Counted from the stretch's first letter, positions 51,333 to 62,059 are shown. The stretch: 64,000 nt of DNA from CAVSSX01 sp963730735 (GCA_963730735.1 CAVSSX010000007.1:434001-498000), one strand, 5' to 3'. The notes: generated from the letters alone by a model not told the origin. Made by a program: numbers and translations.

Positions 51333-51713
51333 CTACCTGGCGGCGAAGGCCGTCAACGACAGGGTGTTGTCGTCGGGATCGGCGAACCAGGCCACCCGGT
51401 CGCCGCTGGGCGAGGGCCAGATGCCCCGCTCGTCCTGGCCCATGCCCTCGTAGTGCCGGAAGGTCACGCCCGCCGAAGTGAGGGCGTCGACGGTGGCGTC
51501 GATGTCTTCGACCGACCAACCGAGGATGGTGAAGGGCTGGGGCTCGAGGTCGGTCACCGGCGTGAGCCGCACCGTCGTGCCGTTGGCCTCCACGACGAGG
51601 GCGAAGGGCGACTCCTCGACCGGGCGCAGCCCCAGGGTCCCGACGTAGAAGGCGCGGGCCTGGTCGAGCGAGCGCACCGGCACGAAGCCGATCAAGTGGG
51701 CGCGGTCGAGCAC
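51333..51713 (-). CDS. VOC-family (glyoxalase/bleomycin-resistance-like) protein
   Basis: A 126-residue single-module VOC protein. AHLIGFVPVRSLDQARAFYV, then TLGLRPVEES, is the first beta-alpha-beta unit and WFADPDDNTLSLT the end of the second. The usual metal-ligand glutamate is replaced by Leu/Ser near the end, so enzymatic activity is uncertain. Such proteins range from isomerases to drug-binding proteins. Confidence 0.83.
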   Translation of the reverse strand: MLDRAHLIGFVPVRSLDQARAFYVGTLGLRPVEESPFALVVEANGTTVRLTPVTDLEPQPFTILGWSVEDIDATVDALTSAGVTFRHYEGMGQDERGIWPSPSGDRVAWFADPDDNTLSLTAFAAR

Positions 51714-51770
51714 GGAGGCGAGCGTAGCGTCGGGTCGGTCGACCCACCCGGGGCGCCGCCCGGCCGCCGG

Positions 51771-52502
51771 TCAGCCGGCGAGACGGCTCGGGGGCCCGGC
51801 GATGATGAAGTGCAGCCGGTCGGGATCCAGGAAGTAGGCGATGTCCTCCGACACGACCTCGGGGTGGGAGCGCACCTGGAGTGAGGTGGCCCACGCGTCG
51901 ACCGAGGCGAACCACTGCTGGGTCACCCCGTCGTAGGTGGCCCCGGGGATGTCGAGGCCGTGGTTCTGCTCGTAGCCGAGGAGCGGATCCCGCAGCTCGG
52001 GGATGTCCTGGAAGAGGCCACCGTGGTGCTCCAGCCAGTGCGGGTGGAAGGTCGACAGCTCCATGCCCGGGGCGCGATGCAGGATGCAGATCAGCGAGCA
52101 GCCGCTTTCGGGAGCACCGCCCGGAGGGCCGACGATGAGGTCGGGCGCTCCGGTGAGGACCGACGCCACCTCGGGGCCACGGAACCGCCCGTCGAGCGCC
52201 GCCAGCTCTGACGCCGCCGGGTCCGCTCGCCACGCCTCGACATCGGCCAGCGAGTCGAACCACTGCACGGAGACGGCGGCGAAGCCCGTGTCGGGCATGA
52301 GCATGTCGGAGCCGTCGTCCACCACGCCGACCGGCACCCGGCGGTAGAGGTCGTGACGTTGCAGCCGTCGACCGAGCGAGGGATGGTCGGCGAGCCATGC
52401 CGTCCGTTCGTCGGCCCAGGCACCGAACGGATCGGCCGTGGGCGGGTCGCCCGGGAGCTGTAGGAACTCGAACAGCTTGACCGGTCCGGACTCCTCGGAC
52501 AT
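51771..52502 (-). CDS. EthD-domain protein, tandem
   Basis: A 243-residue protein with two ferredoxin-like EthD/DABB-type repeats. The first covers PVKLFEFLQLPGDPP to AVSVQWFDSLADVEAWR, the second SLICILHRAPGMELSTFHPH to QQWFASVDAWAT, ending in AYFLDPDRLHFIIAGP. EthD proteins accompany oxygenases and polyketide cyclases. The second repeat keeps the HWLEHHGGLF segment of the family. Function unknown. Start ATG at 52502. Confidence 0.75.
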   Translation of the reverse strand: MSEESGPVKLFEFLQLPGDPPTADPFGAWADERTAWLADHPSLGRRLQRHDLYRRVPVGVVDDGSDMLMPDTGFAAVSVQWFDSLADVEAWRADPAASELAALDGRFRGPEVASVLTGAPDLIVGPPGGAPESGCSLICILHRAPGMELSTFHPHWLEHHGGLFQDIPELRDPLLGYEQNHGLDIPGATYDGVTQQWFASVDAWATSLQVRSHPEVVSEDIAYFLDPDRLHFIIAGPPSRLAG

Positions 52503-52666
52503 CTGCGCCTCCCCCCGGCGTCCCCGGCGTGGTGACACCACGTCCGGCTCTGCGCGTCGATCCGGTGGTCACGCTAGCCAGACGCGGGGTGCCGGTGCCG
52601 TGGGCCCCGCGCCGACCCGGTTGGTGGGCGGCGCAGCCCCGGAACCCGGTGCGAGAGGATGGACAC

Positions 52667-53575
52667 GTGAGCGGGGGGCCGTCCAGGCACAGAGTGGGAC
52701 CCGGCTGGACCGAACCTCGTGTACCTCGCCGACAACGCCGACGTGCTGCCGAACCTGCCCGATGCCTCGTTCCGGATGATCTACATCGACCCACCGTTCA
52801 ACACCGGACGCCCGCAGCGTCGCGCCAGACGCTGCGCACCACCCGGCGGCGACGGCGACCGGATCGGCTTCAAGGGCCAGGCCTACGCCACGGTCCGCGC
52901 AGGGTGCATCGGCTACGACGACATGTTCGGCGACTACTGGGCGTTCATCGAGCCGCGGCTGGAACGAGGCGTGGCGGCTGCTGCGCCCGACGGCACGCTG
53001 TACCTGCACCTCGACTACCGCGAGGTCCACTACGCCAAGGTGCTGCTCGACGCCCTGTTCGGCCGCGAGTGCTTCCTCAACGAGATCATCTGGGCCTACG
53101 ACTACGGCGCCCGGTCGAAGAAGCGGTGGCCGACCAAGCACGACAACGATCCTGGTCTACGTGAAGGATCCCGACTCGCTACTACTTCGACGCCGCCGAG
53201 GTCGACCGGAACCGTACATGGCGCCCGGTCTGGTCACGCCCGAGAAGGCGGCCCGGGGCAAGCTGCCGACCGACGTGTGGTGGCACACGATCGTCTCGCC
53301 GACCGGCCGGGAGAAGACGGGGTATCCGACCCAGAAACCCGAGGGCGTGCTGCGCCGGATGGTCGCAGGCCAGCTCGGCGCCGGCGACTGGGTGCTCGGA
53401 CTTCTTCGCCGGCAGCGGCACACTCGGGGCGGTCGCCCTCGGCCAGGGCCGTAGGTTCGTGCTCATCGACTCGAGCGCCGAGGCCCGGGCGGTCGTGGCC
53501 CAGCGCCTCGGCGCGGGGACGTCCGACGCCTCTGTCCGGTACCTGGATCCGGCCGGGGTGGCCCTTCCCGAGTGA
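52667..53575 (+). pseudogene. Beta-class adenine/cytosine DNA methyltransferase, frame broken at several points
   Basis: NADVLPNLPDASFRMIYIDP and PPFNTG carry the catalytic motif IV (D-P-P-F), and YLHLDYREVHYAKVLLDALF follows. Later segments lie in other frames: GLVTPEKAARGKLPTDVWWH, TGYPTQKPEGVLRRMV and, with one base removed, the AdoMet-binding FFAGSGTLG. Motif IV before motif I is the beta-class order (CcrM-like). At least five single-base indels break it between 52710 and 53405. Probable start GTG 52667 after GAGAGGA. No restriction endonuclease is adjacent. Confidence 0.8.
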
Positions 53576-53647
53576 GCGGGCGACCGCAGGCGGGAGAGGG
53601 GCCCGAGTCGGGGGCGCCTCTCGGGCCGGAACAACTTCGGACCTCGG

Positions 53648-53720
53648 CACCCCCAACGGGATTCGAACCCGTGTTACCGCCTTGAAAGGGCGGCGTCCTG
53701 GGCCGCTAGACGATGGGGGC
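53648..53720 (-). tRNA. tRNA-Glu (anticodon TTC)
   Basis: A 73-nt cloverleaf on the minus strand: acceptor GCCCCCA/TGGGGGT (first pair G-T), anticodon stem CCGCC/GGCGG with loop CTTTCAA (TTC), T-arm ACGGG-TTCGAAT-CCCGT. It is in the same orientation as tRNA-Asp and tRNA-Phe, 3.9 kb upstream of them in the direction of transcription. Confidence 0.93.
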
Positions 53721-53742
53721 CGGTGGGGCGGGGGCGAACCTA

Positions 53743-54746
53743 TCAGCCGCCGATCGTGGCGCTTTCGGATGGCGGACCGGCCGACGCGGCGGGGGCGGCC
53801 GTCTCGAGTGGCGCCTCGGCCCGGTGATGGGTGAGCGACAGGCAGAACTGGACCGTGCCGATCACGAGTGACGTGGCCCCCAACACGTGCACCTCGACCA
53901 GCACCGCCGGGAGGTGGGTGAAGTACTGCGTGTAGCCCACGGCGGCCTGGGCCACCATCGCCAGGAGCAGTATCCGGCTCGAGCGGCGGACTCGTCGGGG
54001 ACTCGAGCGCGTGGACCACCACCACCAGGCCGATGGTCACCCCGACCAGGAGGAGGGCCAGGCTCGAGTGCAGCTCGGCCATGTCCCGTAGGGACACGGG
54101 GATTCGCTTGGCCACCTGCTGGCCTGCGGCCACCGGCATGGGGGCCGGCGCCGGTGATCGCCGTGCCGGCGGCCAGCACCAGCGCGAGCGGGCCGAGGAC
54201 GCCGCGAGGAGCCGGACAGGGGCCGGGGCACGAGGAGGGTACCGGTCCCCGGACCGTAGTCCCGGGTGGAGCGGTGCAGGAGGACCACCGCATCGACGAT
54301 CAGCGGCATGGACGGCCAGGAAGTGCGTCATCACCAGGTACGGGTTGAGCTTGGTGTAGACGACGATCCCGCCCAGCACCGCCTGGGCCAGGACGCCCGC
54401 CACCAGGCCGGCCGACAGCCCGACGAGATCCCGCCGGAACGGGATTCGGCGGAAGCGCCGCCAGCAGGGTCCCGATGACCACGATGGTGACACCACCGTC
54501 ACCAGGCGGTTCCCGAACTCGATCGCCGGGTGGTACGGGAGAGCTGGGCCGTGAGCCGGCGTTGGTAGCACGAAGGCCAGTCGGGACACCCGAGGCCCGA
54601 GCCGGTCAGCCGGACCGCTGCGCCGGTGGCCACGATCAGGATGGACATGACCATCGACGCGAGGGCACAGCGTCGGAAGGCCGCGCCGAGACCGTGGGGA
54701 CCCGGGACCACCGGCCGCCGCGTCGGGAGGGGACCGGGGCGATCAC
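53743..54746 (-). pseudogene. ctaA: Heme A synthase (COX15/CtaA), frame broken at several points
   Basis: Pieces in three minus-strand frames together give a normal CtaA: VATGAAVRLTGSGLGCPDWP (periplasmic loop with its CPDWP), PYHPAIEFGNRLVTV (catalytic Glu region), LVAGVLAQAVLGGIVVYTKL then NPYLVMTHFL, and RDMAELHSSLALLLVGVTIG in the second four-helix half. It hydroxylates heme O to heme A in the membrane for cytochrome aa3 oxidase. Probable start GTG at 54746. It is divergent from ctaB, a common arrangement. Confidence 0.85.
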
Positions 54747-54878
54747 GCGCCCATCGTACCGGCGGGCCCGGCCGGCCCGACGATCGTGCCCTGGTGCCGG
54801 CAATTCCCCAGGTGGGGCCGGGGTCTGGGGGCGCGCCCGTCTGGTCCCCGCAACCCCTGCGGCCGTAGGCTCACCCCG

Positions 54879-55817
54879 ATGGCCACGCCAGCTCCCGCCC
54901 TCCGGGGCGTGCCGGGAGTCGTCCGGATGAGCCGGACGTGCGTGCCTACGTGGCCCTGACCAAGCCTCGCATCATCGAGCTGCTGCTCGTGACCACGGTG
55001 CCCACGATGATCGTCGCCAAGCGCGGGCTGCCGTCGATCTGGCCTGATGGTGGCCACGGTGGTGGGTGGCACGCTGGCCGCCGGCGGGGCCAACGCCATC
55101 AACATGGTGCGTCGACCGCGACATCGACGAGCTGATGCACCGCACCAAGAAGCGGCCCCTGGTCACCGGGGCGATGTGACGCCGCACGCGGCCCTGGCCT
55201 TCGCCGTGGCGCTCGAGGCGGTGGCGTTCGCCGAGCTCTGGTGGCTGGTCAACCTGCTGTCGGCCGTGCTCGCCGTCTCGGCCACCGCGTTCTACGTCTT
55301 CGTCTACACGCTGTGGTTGAAGCGGCGCTCGACCCAGAACATCGTGATCGGCGGGGCGGCCGGCGCCGTGCCGGTGCTGGTCGGCTGGGCGGCGGTGACC
55401 AACAGCCTGGCTTGGCCGCCGGTGGTGCTGTTCGCCATCATCTTCGTCTGGACCCCGCCGCACTTCTGGGCCTTGGCCGTGCGCTACCGGGAGGACTACC
55501 AGGCGGCCGACGTGCCCATGCTGCCGGCCGTGGCCTCGCTGCAGTCCGGACCACGCGCGAGATCGTGCTCTACACCGTGGTCCTCGTCGGCGGTCACGAT
55601 CGTGTTCGGCGCGGTCGGCCCACCTGGGCTGATCTGCGTCGTCACCGCCGGCGTGCTCGGCGCCATCTTCATCGCCATGGCCGTCCGGCTGTGGCGGCTT
55701 GGCGCTCCGCGATCGGGCACCGGCAAGGACGCCATGCGGCTGTTCGGCTACTCGATCACCTACGTGACGGTGCTGTTCGTCGCGATGGCCGGTGACATGC
55801 TCATCCGGTACCACTGA
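54879..55817 (+). pseudogene. ctaB: Protoheme IX farnesyltransferase (CtaB), frame broken at several points
   Basis: A UbiA-family prenyltransferase making heme O from heme B. AYVALTKPRIIELLLVTTVP is the N-terminal signature; the N-x-x-x-D-R-D-I-D motif is present across a frame break near 55112; YTLWLKRRSTQNIVIGG, then GGAAGAVPVLVGWAA, is the second family block, and WTPPHFWALAVRYREDY the third. Breaks occur near 54925, 55044, 55112, 55170, 55549 and 55590. With ctaA it completes heme A synthesis for the terminal oxidase. Confidence 0.87.
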
Positions 55818-55837
55818 GGGACGGGCCGGATCCGGCC

Positions 55838-56536
55838 GTGAGCTGGACGAGCCCGCCGGTCCCCCCCGAACGCCGACCAGACCGAAAGAACAGCCGGATC
55901 CCAAACCCCGGCCCGTCGTCGAGCACGACGACCGCCCGCCGGACGGCACGCCACGGCCACGGTCACGGCGACGCCCCGGAAGCCGCGCAAGATCTTTCTG
56001 GTCGTCGGGCTGGTCGCGGCGGGGCGCACTGGCCATCGGGTTGTTCACCGGCGTCGGGACGTGCAGGTCGGCGGCGCGACGTGCGCCAGGTGGGCCGGCC
56101 GCCCCGACTTTCACGGTGCCCGCATTGAGCGGGTCGGGCCCGGTGGGCATCCCCGGTCAACGGTGGGGGCAACGGCCGGGCCGGCCGTGCTGTTGTTCTT
56201 CGGGAACTGGTGCGGCCAGTGCCACGCCGAGACTCCCGGCGATCGCCGCCACGATACGAGGCCCAGCAGCCCCAGGGGGGCGCCATGTCCAAGGTGGCCG
56301 CTGTCTCGGGGTCGATGACGGACTGGACACGGCCAACGGCCCGGGCGTTCGCCCGTCCGTTGGAGCGTCACCTTCCCGGTCGCCGCCGACCGGTCGGCGC
56401 GAGGGTGACCAAGGGCCACTACTACTTCCCCGGCGATCCCGGAGGCCGTCTTCATCGACGGCAAGGGCACGATCGCCGCGATCCGGTACGGCCCCATCAC
56501 CTCGGCGGCCCTGGTCGCTGGCGAGCGGCAGCCTGA
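55838..56536 (+). pseudogene. Membrane-anchored thioredoxin-like (TlpA/ResA type) protein, frame broken
   Basis: Across frames one can read a basic N-terminus, a single membrane helix (KIFLVVGLVAAGALAIGL after one base correction), PTFTVPALSGSGPVGIP and the thioredoxin active site FFGNWCGQCHAETP. Then come GVDDGLDTANG, KGHYYFPGDP and FIDGKGTIAAIRYGP. The C-x-x-C and the extracytoplasmic location fit disulfide reduction in cytochrome or oxidase maturation, in keeping with ctaA/ctaB beside it. The end near 56536 is approximate. Confidence 0.7.
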
Positions 56537-56552
56537 TCCACGCCGGCTGGCG

Positions 56553-57279
56553 CTACTCCCAGCGGAAGGTGAGCGCGGCGGCCGCCGGTGCCACGACGGC
56601 CCAGATGGCGAGCACCACCCACGACCGGACGGGCACGCGGTCGCCCGAGCCGAGCACGGCGTGCAGTCCGTGGACAGGGCGGCCGGGGGAAGGACCTGGG
56701 CGATGGCGGCGACGCCGGCCGGCAGCTTGCCCAGGGGCACGATCATGCCGCCGAGCAGCAGCAGCACCAGGTAGAGACCGTTGGCCGCGGCCAGGTTGAC
56801 CTCGGCCCGCAGCGAGGCCGGCCAGGAGGAGCCCGAGGCCCCCGAAGCCGACCGTGGCCAGCAGGACGACCGCCAACGGCGCCGCGGCGCCGGTGCCGCG
56901 TCGCCGTGCGGCCGGGTGCCAACCCAGGCCGAGTGCCGACCGGCACCAGCACGGCCGCCTGGAGGATCTCGACCACCAGGATGGCGGCGATCTTGGCCCC
57001 GAGGAGCGGGGCCGGCCCAGCGGGGTCGAGCCCAGCCGTTTGAGGACCCCGTAGCCCCGTTCGAAGCCGGTGGCGATGCCGAGGGACACCATGGCGGTCG
57101 ACATGACGGCCAGGGCCAGGATGCCCGGGGCGTAGAAGGTGACCGACTGGCCGGGCCCCGTCGATGACCACGTGGACCGAGGAGAAGAAGACCAAGAAGA
57201 TGACCGGGATCCCGACGGTCAGCAGGAGGGTCTCGCCCCGCCGCAGGGTCATCTCGACCTCGGCCCGGGCCTGGGCCAC
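56553..57279 (-). pseudogene. ABC-2 type exporter permease, frame broken
   Basis: Minus-strand pieces join into a six-helix permease: AEVEMTLRRGETLLLTVGIP then VIFLVFFSSVHVVIDG; MSTAMVSLGIATGFERGYGV then LKRLGSTPLGR (a conserved ABC-2 membrane-protein block); VVLLATVGFGGLGLLLAG; and NGLYLVLLLLGGMIVPLGKL then PAGVAAIAQVLP. Probable start GTG 57279, stop 56553. It pairs with the ATPase gene upstream. Substrate unknown. Confidence 0.75.
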
Positions 57280-57288
57280 GCAGCGCCC

Positions 57289-58337
57289 TCACGTCGCCCG
57301 TCCCGCGCGCCGCCGCCGACGTCGGCCGGCTGCCGCCGGCTGTTCGCGCCGGGCCGAGGGGCGTCGGTGTCCTGCTCCCGACCACGGCCAGGTAGGCCTC
57401 CTCGAGCGAGCGCATCGATCGCAGGTCGGTCAGGGTCGCCGTCGCGCTCGGCCAGCCAGGCGGCCAGCGCGGCCGTGAGCGCCGGTGACGCCGGGGCGGC
57501 GACCGGTAGCGGCCCGGCGCGGTCCTCGGGACCTCTGCCGCCCAGCGTCGCGCCGACAGGGACGACGTCGAGGCCCGGCGGGGCCCCGAATCGTGACCCC
57601 GGCGTCGCCCCCGGCCGGCCAGTCCGCCGGGCGTGCCCTCGGCCACGACGGCCTCCCGGGCCAGCGATCGACGACCCGGTCGGCCAGCCGCTCGGCTTCG
57701 GGCAGCTCGTGGGTGGTCAGCAGGACGCAGACGCCCCCCGGTCCCGCAGCTCGGCGATCACCGCGCGGATGGCCAGACGGCCCTCGGGGTCGACGCCGGC
57801 GGTGGGCTCGTCGAGGAACACCACCTCGGGCCGGCCGACCAGGGCCAGGGCCAGCGACAGCCGCTGCTGCTCGCCCCCGGACAGGTGCCGCCAGGGGTGC
57901 GGGCCACCGGACCGAGCGCGACCAGGTCGAGCAGCGTCGTCGGGGTCCTCGGGTCGTCGTAGTAGGAGGCGAAGAGGTCGAGGGCCCGGCGGGGGCCGAG
58001 CACCGGGTAGATCCCGCCGCGCTGGAGCATCGACCCCCATCCGGGCGGACCAGCGCGGCGTGGTCGGCCGACGGGTCGAGGCCGAGGACCCGGACCGCGC
58101 CCGCCGTCGGTCGGCGGTAGCCCTCAGGGTCTCGACGGTGGACGTCTTGCCGGCGCCGTTCGGACCGAGCAGGGCCAGGACCTCGCCGGCCCCGGCCTCG
58201 AGGGACAGGCCGTCGACCGCGGTGGTCGTCCCGTAGCGGACGACCAGGTCGGTGCACTCGAGGGCCGGTCGGTCGGGGCGACCGCCGGTGCGCGGTCGAC
58301 GGGACGCCCGGCACGGGCTGCACGCTACCGTTGCCAC
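57289..58337 (-). pseudogene. ABC-2 type exporter ATP-binding protein, frame broken
   Basis: A drug-exporter-type ATPase on the minus strand. ALECTDLVVRYGTTTAVDGL, Walker A LLGPNGAGKTSTVETL, signature LSGGEQQRLSLALALVGRP and Walker B VVFLDEPTAGVDPEGR are readable, then VLLTTHELPEAERLADRVVD and the C-terminal SMRSLEEAYLAVVG, spread over different frames. The TGA at 57289 lies 9 nt before the permease start. The start, near 58300-58337, is uncertain. Confidence 0.78.
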
Positions 58338-58340
58338 GGC

Positions 58341-59700
58341 ATGATCGACATCCGCTGGCTCCGCGAACGACCCGACGCCGTCAAGGCGGCGCTGGGCCGC
58401 CGCGGCGTCGACGCCGGCCGAGGTGGACCGGTCTGGTCGAGCTCGACGCCGCGCACCGCGAGCCGGCTGGCCGACCGCGAGCCTTCCGGGCCGAAGGTGA
58501 AGGCCCTGTCCCGCGAGGTCGGATCAGGCCAAGACGGTCGGGCGACGAGGCCCGGGCGGCCGAGCTGGCCGACGAGAGCCGGCCCTGGGTGAGCGAGGAG
58601 CGGGCGGCGGGGCCGAGGCCGAGGCGGCGCAGGAGGTGCGGGCCGCGCTGCTCTAGCTGCCGAACCTGCCGGCCGACGAGGCCCCCGACGGCGGCGGGCC
58701 CGACGACAACGTCGAGATCCGGCGTGGTGGCCCGGCATGCGACGCGGGCGAGCCCGAGCCGGTGCCGGCCGAGCACCAGCGGGTGCCGCACTGGGAGATC
58801 GGCGAGCCGCTGGGCATGCTGGACATGGAACGGGGGGCCAAGCTGTCCGGCTCGATGTTCCCCCTCTACCGGGGCGCCGGGGCCCGGCTGCTCCGGGCCC
58901 TGACCGCCTTCGCCCTCGACCGCCACGCCGACGCCTACGAGGAGATCCGGCCGCCGACCCTGGTGCTGACCGAGACCATGACGTCGACCGGCCACCTGCC
59001 GAAGTTCGCCGACGAGGCGTACCACGTCGAGCGCGACGACCTGTGGGCCATCCCGACGGCCGAGGTGCCGCTCACCTCCATGCACCGCGACGAGATCCTG
59101 GACGAGGCGGCGCTGCCGCTGCGCTACACCGCCGCCACCCCGTGCTTCCGGCGCGAGGCCGGCGCGGCCGGGCGCGACACCCGGGCCTGCTCCGCGTCCA
59201 CGAGTTCGACAAGGTCGAGCTCTTCGCCTACACCACGCCCGACCAGGCGACCGAGGTCCACGCCGACATCCTGGCCGGGCCGAGGGCTGCTGCGGGCCCT
59301 CGGGCTGCGCTACCGGGTGCTCGACCTGTGCACCGGGGACCTCGGCGGGTCCTCGGCCCGGACCTTCGACCTCGAGGTCTACGCGCCCGGCGTCGACCGC
59401 TGGCTCGAGGTGTCCTCGGTCAGCTGGTTCCGCGACTACCAGGCCCGCCGGGCCAACGTCCGCTACCGACCGGCCGAGGGCGGGCCCCCGGTCTTCGTGC
59501 ACACGGTCAACGGCTCGGCCCTGGCCTGGGCCCGGATCTGGGCGGCCCTGGTCGAGAACGGCCGCCAGCCGGACGGCACGGTGGTGCTCCCCGAGTGCTG
59601 GCCCCGTACCTGGGCGGGTCGGTGGTCCTCGCCGGGCCGCCAGCCGACGGCCGGCGACCCGAGGCCCGGCGGTCGGCTCAGCGCCGGGGACGTCGAAGCG
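58341..59700 (+). pseudogene. serS: Seryl-tRNA synthetase, frame broken at several points
   Basis: The class II synthetase for serine. MIDIRWLRERPDAVKAALGR begins the coiled-coil arm. The catalytic core is intact from HWEIGEPLGMLDMERGAKLS through RPPTLVLTETMTSTGHLPKF and IPTAEVPLTSMHRDEIL to TPCFRREAGAAGRDTR (motif 2), and again from YRVLDLCTGDLGGSSARTFD to HTVNGSALAWARIWAALVEN (motif 3). Indels disrupt the arm (58415-58640) and positions near 59190 and 59280. It should be essential, so the breaks are probably sequence errors. The end is approximate. Confidence 0.9.
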
Positions 59701-60473
59701 GTAGCCGACGCCCCGGACGGTGGTGATGAGGACGGGGTCGAGGGTCGGCCTCGATGCGGGACCGGAGCCGCTTCACGTGGACGTCGAGCGTCTTGGTGTC
59801 GCCGATGTAGTCGGACCCCCAGACCCGGTCGATCAGGACGTCGCGGGTGAGGACCCGGCCGGCGTTCTCGATCAGCAGGCGCAGCAGCTCGAATTCCTTG
59901 CGGCGCAGGTGGACCTCCTCGCCGCGGACGAAGACCCGGCGGCGGTCGGAGTCGACGCGGACCTGGCCGGCCTCAACGGGCCCACGCTCCTGGCGCTCCT
60001 CGCACCAGTCGGCGGGTCGGCCGACGGCCGTCGGCGGCCGGCGGCACCGGCGCGGCGCCCGGCGCAGCACGGCGCGGATCCGGGCCACCAGCTCGCGCAG
60101 CCGGTAGGGCTTGGTCACGTAGTCGTCGGCGCCCACCTCCAGGGCCGACCACGGTGTCGATCTCGGTCCCCTTGGCCGTGACCATGATGATCGGCACCGA
60201 CGAGCGGGCCCGGATGGACCGGCAGACGTCGATGCCCGACAACTTGGGCAGCATGAGGTCGAGCAGGACGAGGTCGGGCTCGATCTCCTCGAAGAGCTGG
60301 AGGGCCTCGGCGCCGTCGCGGGCGACGGTCGACCCGGAAGCCCTCGCGGCCCAGGCCGACGACCAGGGCGTCGATGAAGGACTCCTCGTCCTCGGCCAGC
60401 AGGACGCTTGAGCGGCCGCGTCGAGTTCCGGCCGCACGTCCTTCGGCTCCGTACGGTGCGCTGCATCGCTCAT
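59678..60473 (-). pseudogene. Response regulator, RegX3-like, frame broken
   Basis: Receiver domain: SVLLAEDEESF-like start (one base correction), phosphoacceptor in EIEPDLVLLDLMLPKLSGID, then VPIIMVTAKGTEIDTVV and DDYVTKPYRLRELVARIRAV. DNA-binding domain: VHLRRKEFELLRLLIENAGR, then VLIDRVWGSDYIGDTKTLDV ending in HVKRLRSRIE. This is the second RegX3-type regulator in the window. ATG at 60473; the upstream kinase gene stops at 60470, probably an ATGA overlap. Convergent with serS. Confidence 0.85.
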
Positions 60474-61894
60474 GCCACGCGTCGGGCTGGAGCGGGAGGA
60501 CGAGGGTGAAGTCGACCCCTCGCCCTCGCGGGACTCCACGTCGACCCAGCCCTGATGGTTGTTGGCCACGTGGCGGACGATAGACAGGCCGAGACCGGTG
60601 CCGCCGGTGTCTCGGCTGCGGCCGTGGTCGACCCGGTAGAAGCGCTCGAAGATCCGCTCGAGGTCGCGGGCCGGGATGCCGATGCCGTGGTCCGACACCG
60701 ACAGCCGCACCAGCGGCCGATCGTTGTGGAGGGATGGGCCGTCGCCCGTCGCCGAGGCGGACTCCTCGCCGGGGCCGGTGGTGGCGGTGATGGCCGAACC
60801 CGGCGCCGCCCACCGCGTTCGGGATGCCGACGATGCCGGTGGTGCCGTCGTCGATCTGCCGTTGGACGGTGTCTTGGTCACCCCGCTGACGGTGACGGTG
60901 CTGCGTCGTAGGAGTAGGTCACGGCGTTCTCGAGCAGGGCGTGCATGGCCGAGACCAGCTGGCGGCGGTCGCCGAGGACGGCGACTGGCGGGCGGCTCTC
61001 GAGCACGATCTCGATGCCCGCTGGTCGGCGGTGGCCCGGACCCGCTCGACCGCCTCGGCCATCACCAGGTTGACCAGCACCGGCTCGCGCGGCGGGCGCC
61101 TCCTCGGACTCGATCCGGCTGAGGTCAGCAGGTCGTCGATGATCCGGCTGACCCGGAAGGCCTCGGTGTGGATGCGGCTGGCCAGCCGCTTGCGCGACCT
61201 CGGCGTCGGGCTCGGGACCAGCGTCTCGGCCAGCAGGCCGAGGGCGCCCATCGGGGTCTTGAGCTCGTGGCTGACGTTGGCCACGAAGTCGCGGCGGATC
61301 TCCTCGAGCCGCCGGCGTTCGGAGACGTCCTCGATCATGGCGATGACGCCCAGCGGCCGCCGGCCGTCGTCGATCAGGCGGGCCCGGACGGTCAGGGTGC
61401 GCCGGGGCGGGCCGTAGAGGTCGAGCGTGCGCTCGGCCGAGCCCTCGTGCCAGGCGTCCTCCACCAGCTCGGTGACCGCCTGGGCGGCCAGGGCGTCGCC
61501 GTGCCGGCTGGTCATGAGGGCGTTGGCCCGGGCGTTGCGGTAGACGACGGTGCCGTTCTCGTCGCAGAGCACCACGCCCTGGGGCAGGGTGTCGAGCGAG
61601 CGCCGCAGGCGGATGGCGTCGGAGCTCGACTCGGCGACCGCCTCCGAGGCCGCGCCGGTCACCTGCTCGAGGTAGGAGAGGGCGGTCTCGATGCTGCCGT
61701 CGTCGTTCGGCGGGTCCAGGCCGAGCCGGTGCCGAGGGCGGTGAGGCGCTGCGAGAGGCCCCGACGGCCGGACCGCCGCCCGATGTGGGTGGCGACGATG
61801 GCCACCAGGACCAGCAGCGCCACGACGATGGCCCCGACCGCCGTCGCCCGCAGTGCGAGGTGCTGGCGAGAACGACGTGAGCCGGCTGGCGCAC
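60470..61894 (-). pseudogene. Sensor histidine kinase, SenX3-like, frame broken
   Basis: Pieces give an N-terminal membrane helix (ALRATAVGAIVVALLVLVAI), a PAS domain (LDTLPQGVVLCDENGTVVYR; PLGVIAMIEDVSERRRLEEI), the HisKA box RRDFVANVSHELKTPMGALG with the phosphoacceptor His, and the ATPase domain (VSDHGIGIPARDLERIFERF then FYRVDHGRSRDTGGTGLGLS). The order TM-PAS-HisKA-HATPase matches SenX3, which with RegX3 senses phosphate limitation in mycobacteria. No phoU or pst genes are visible. The start near 61894 is uncertain. Confidence 0.83.
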
Positions 61895-62059
61895 ACCTCC
61901 AATATGGCAGGGCGGGGAGGCCCGGCGAACGGCCCCTGCCCACCCCCGCCGAGCCGGTTGGCACATGGAACCACTGAAAATGACTGAAATAAGGTGCAAT
62001 GACACCCGAGTCGCCCACGCCGCCCGGCCGGCGGACCGATGGTAGGCGAACAAAGGAGT

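Noticed and set aside
49683..53720. Integrative element bounded by tRNA att sites
   Set aside because: No integrase or recombinase gene; the 19/20 repeat is explained by natural similarity of tRNA-Asp and tRNA-Glu anticodon arms, so only a cautious insertion hypothesis is kept.
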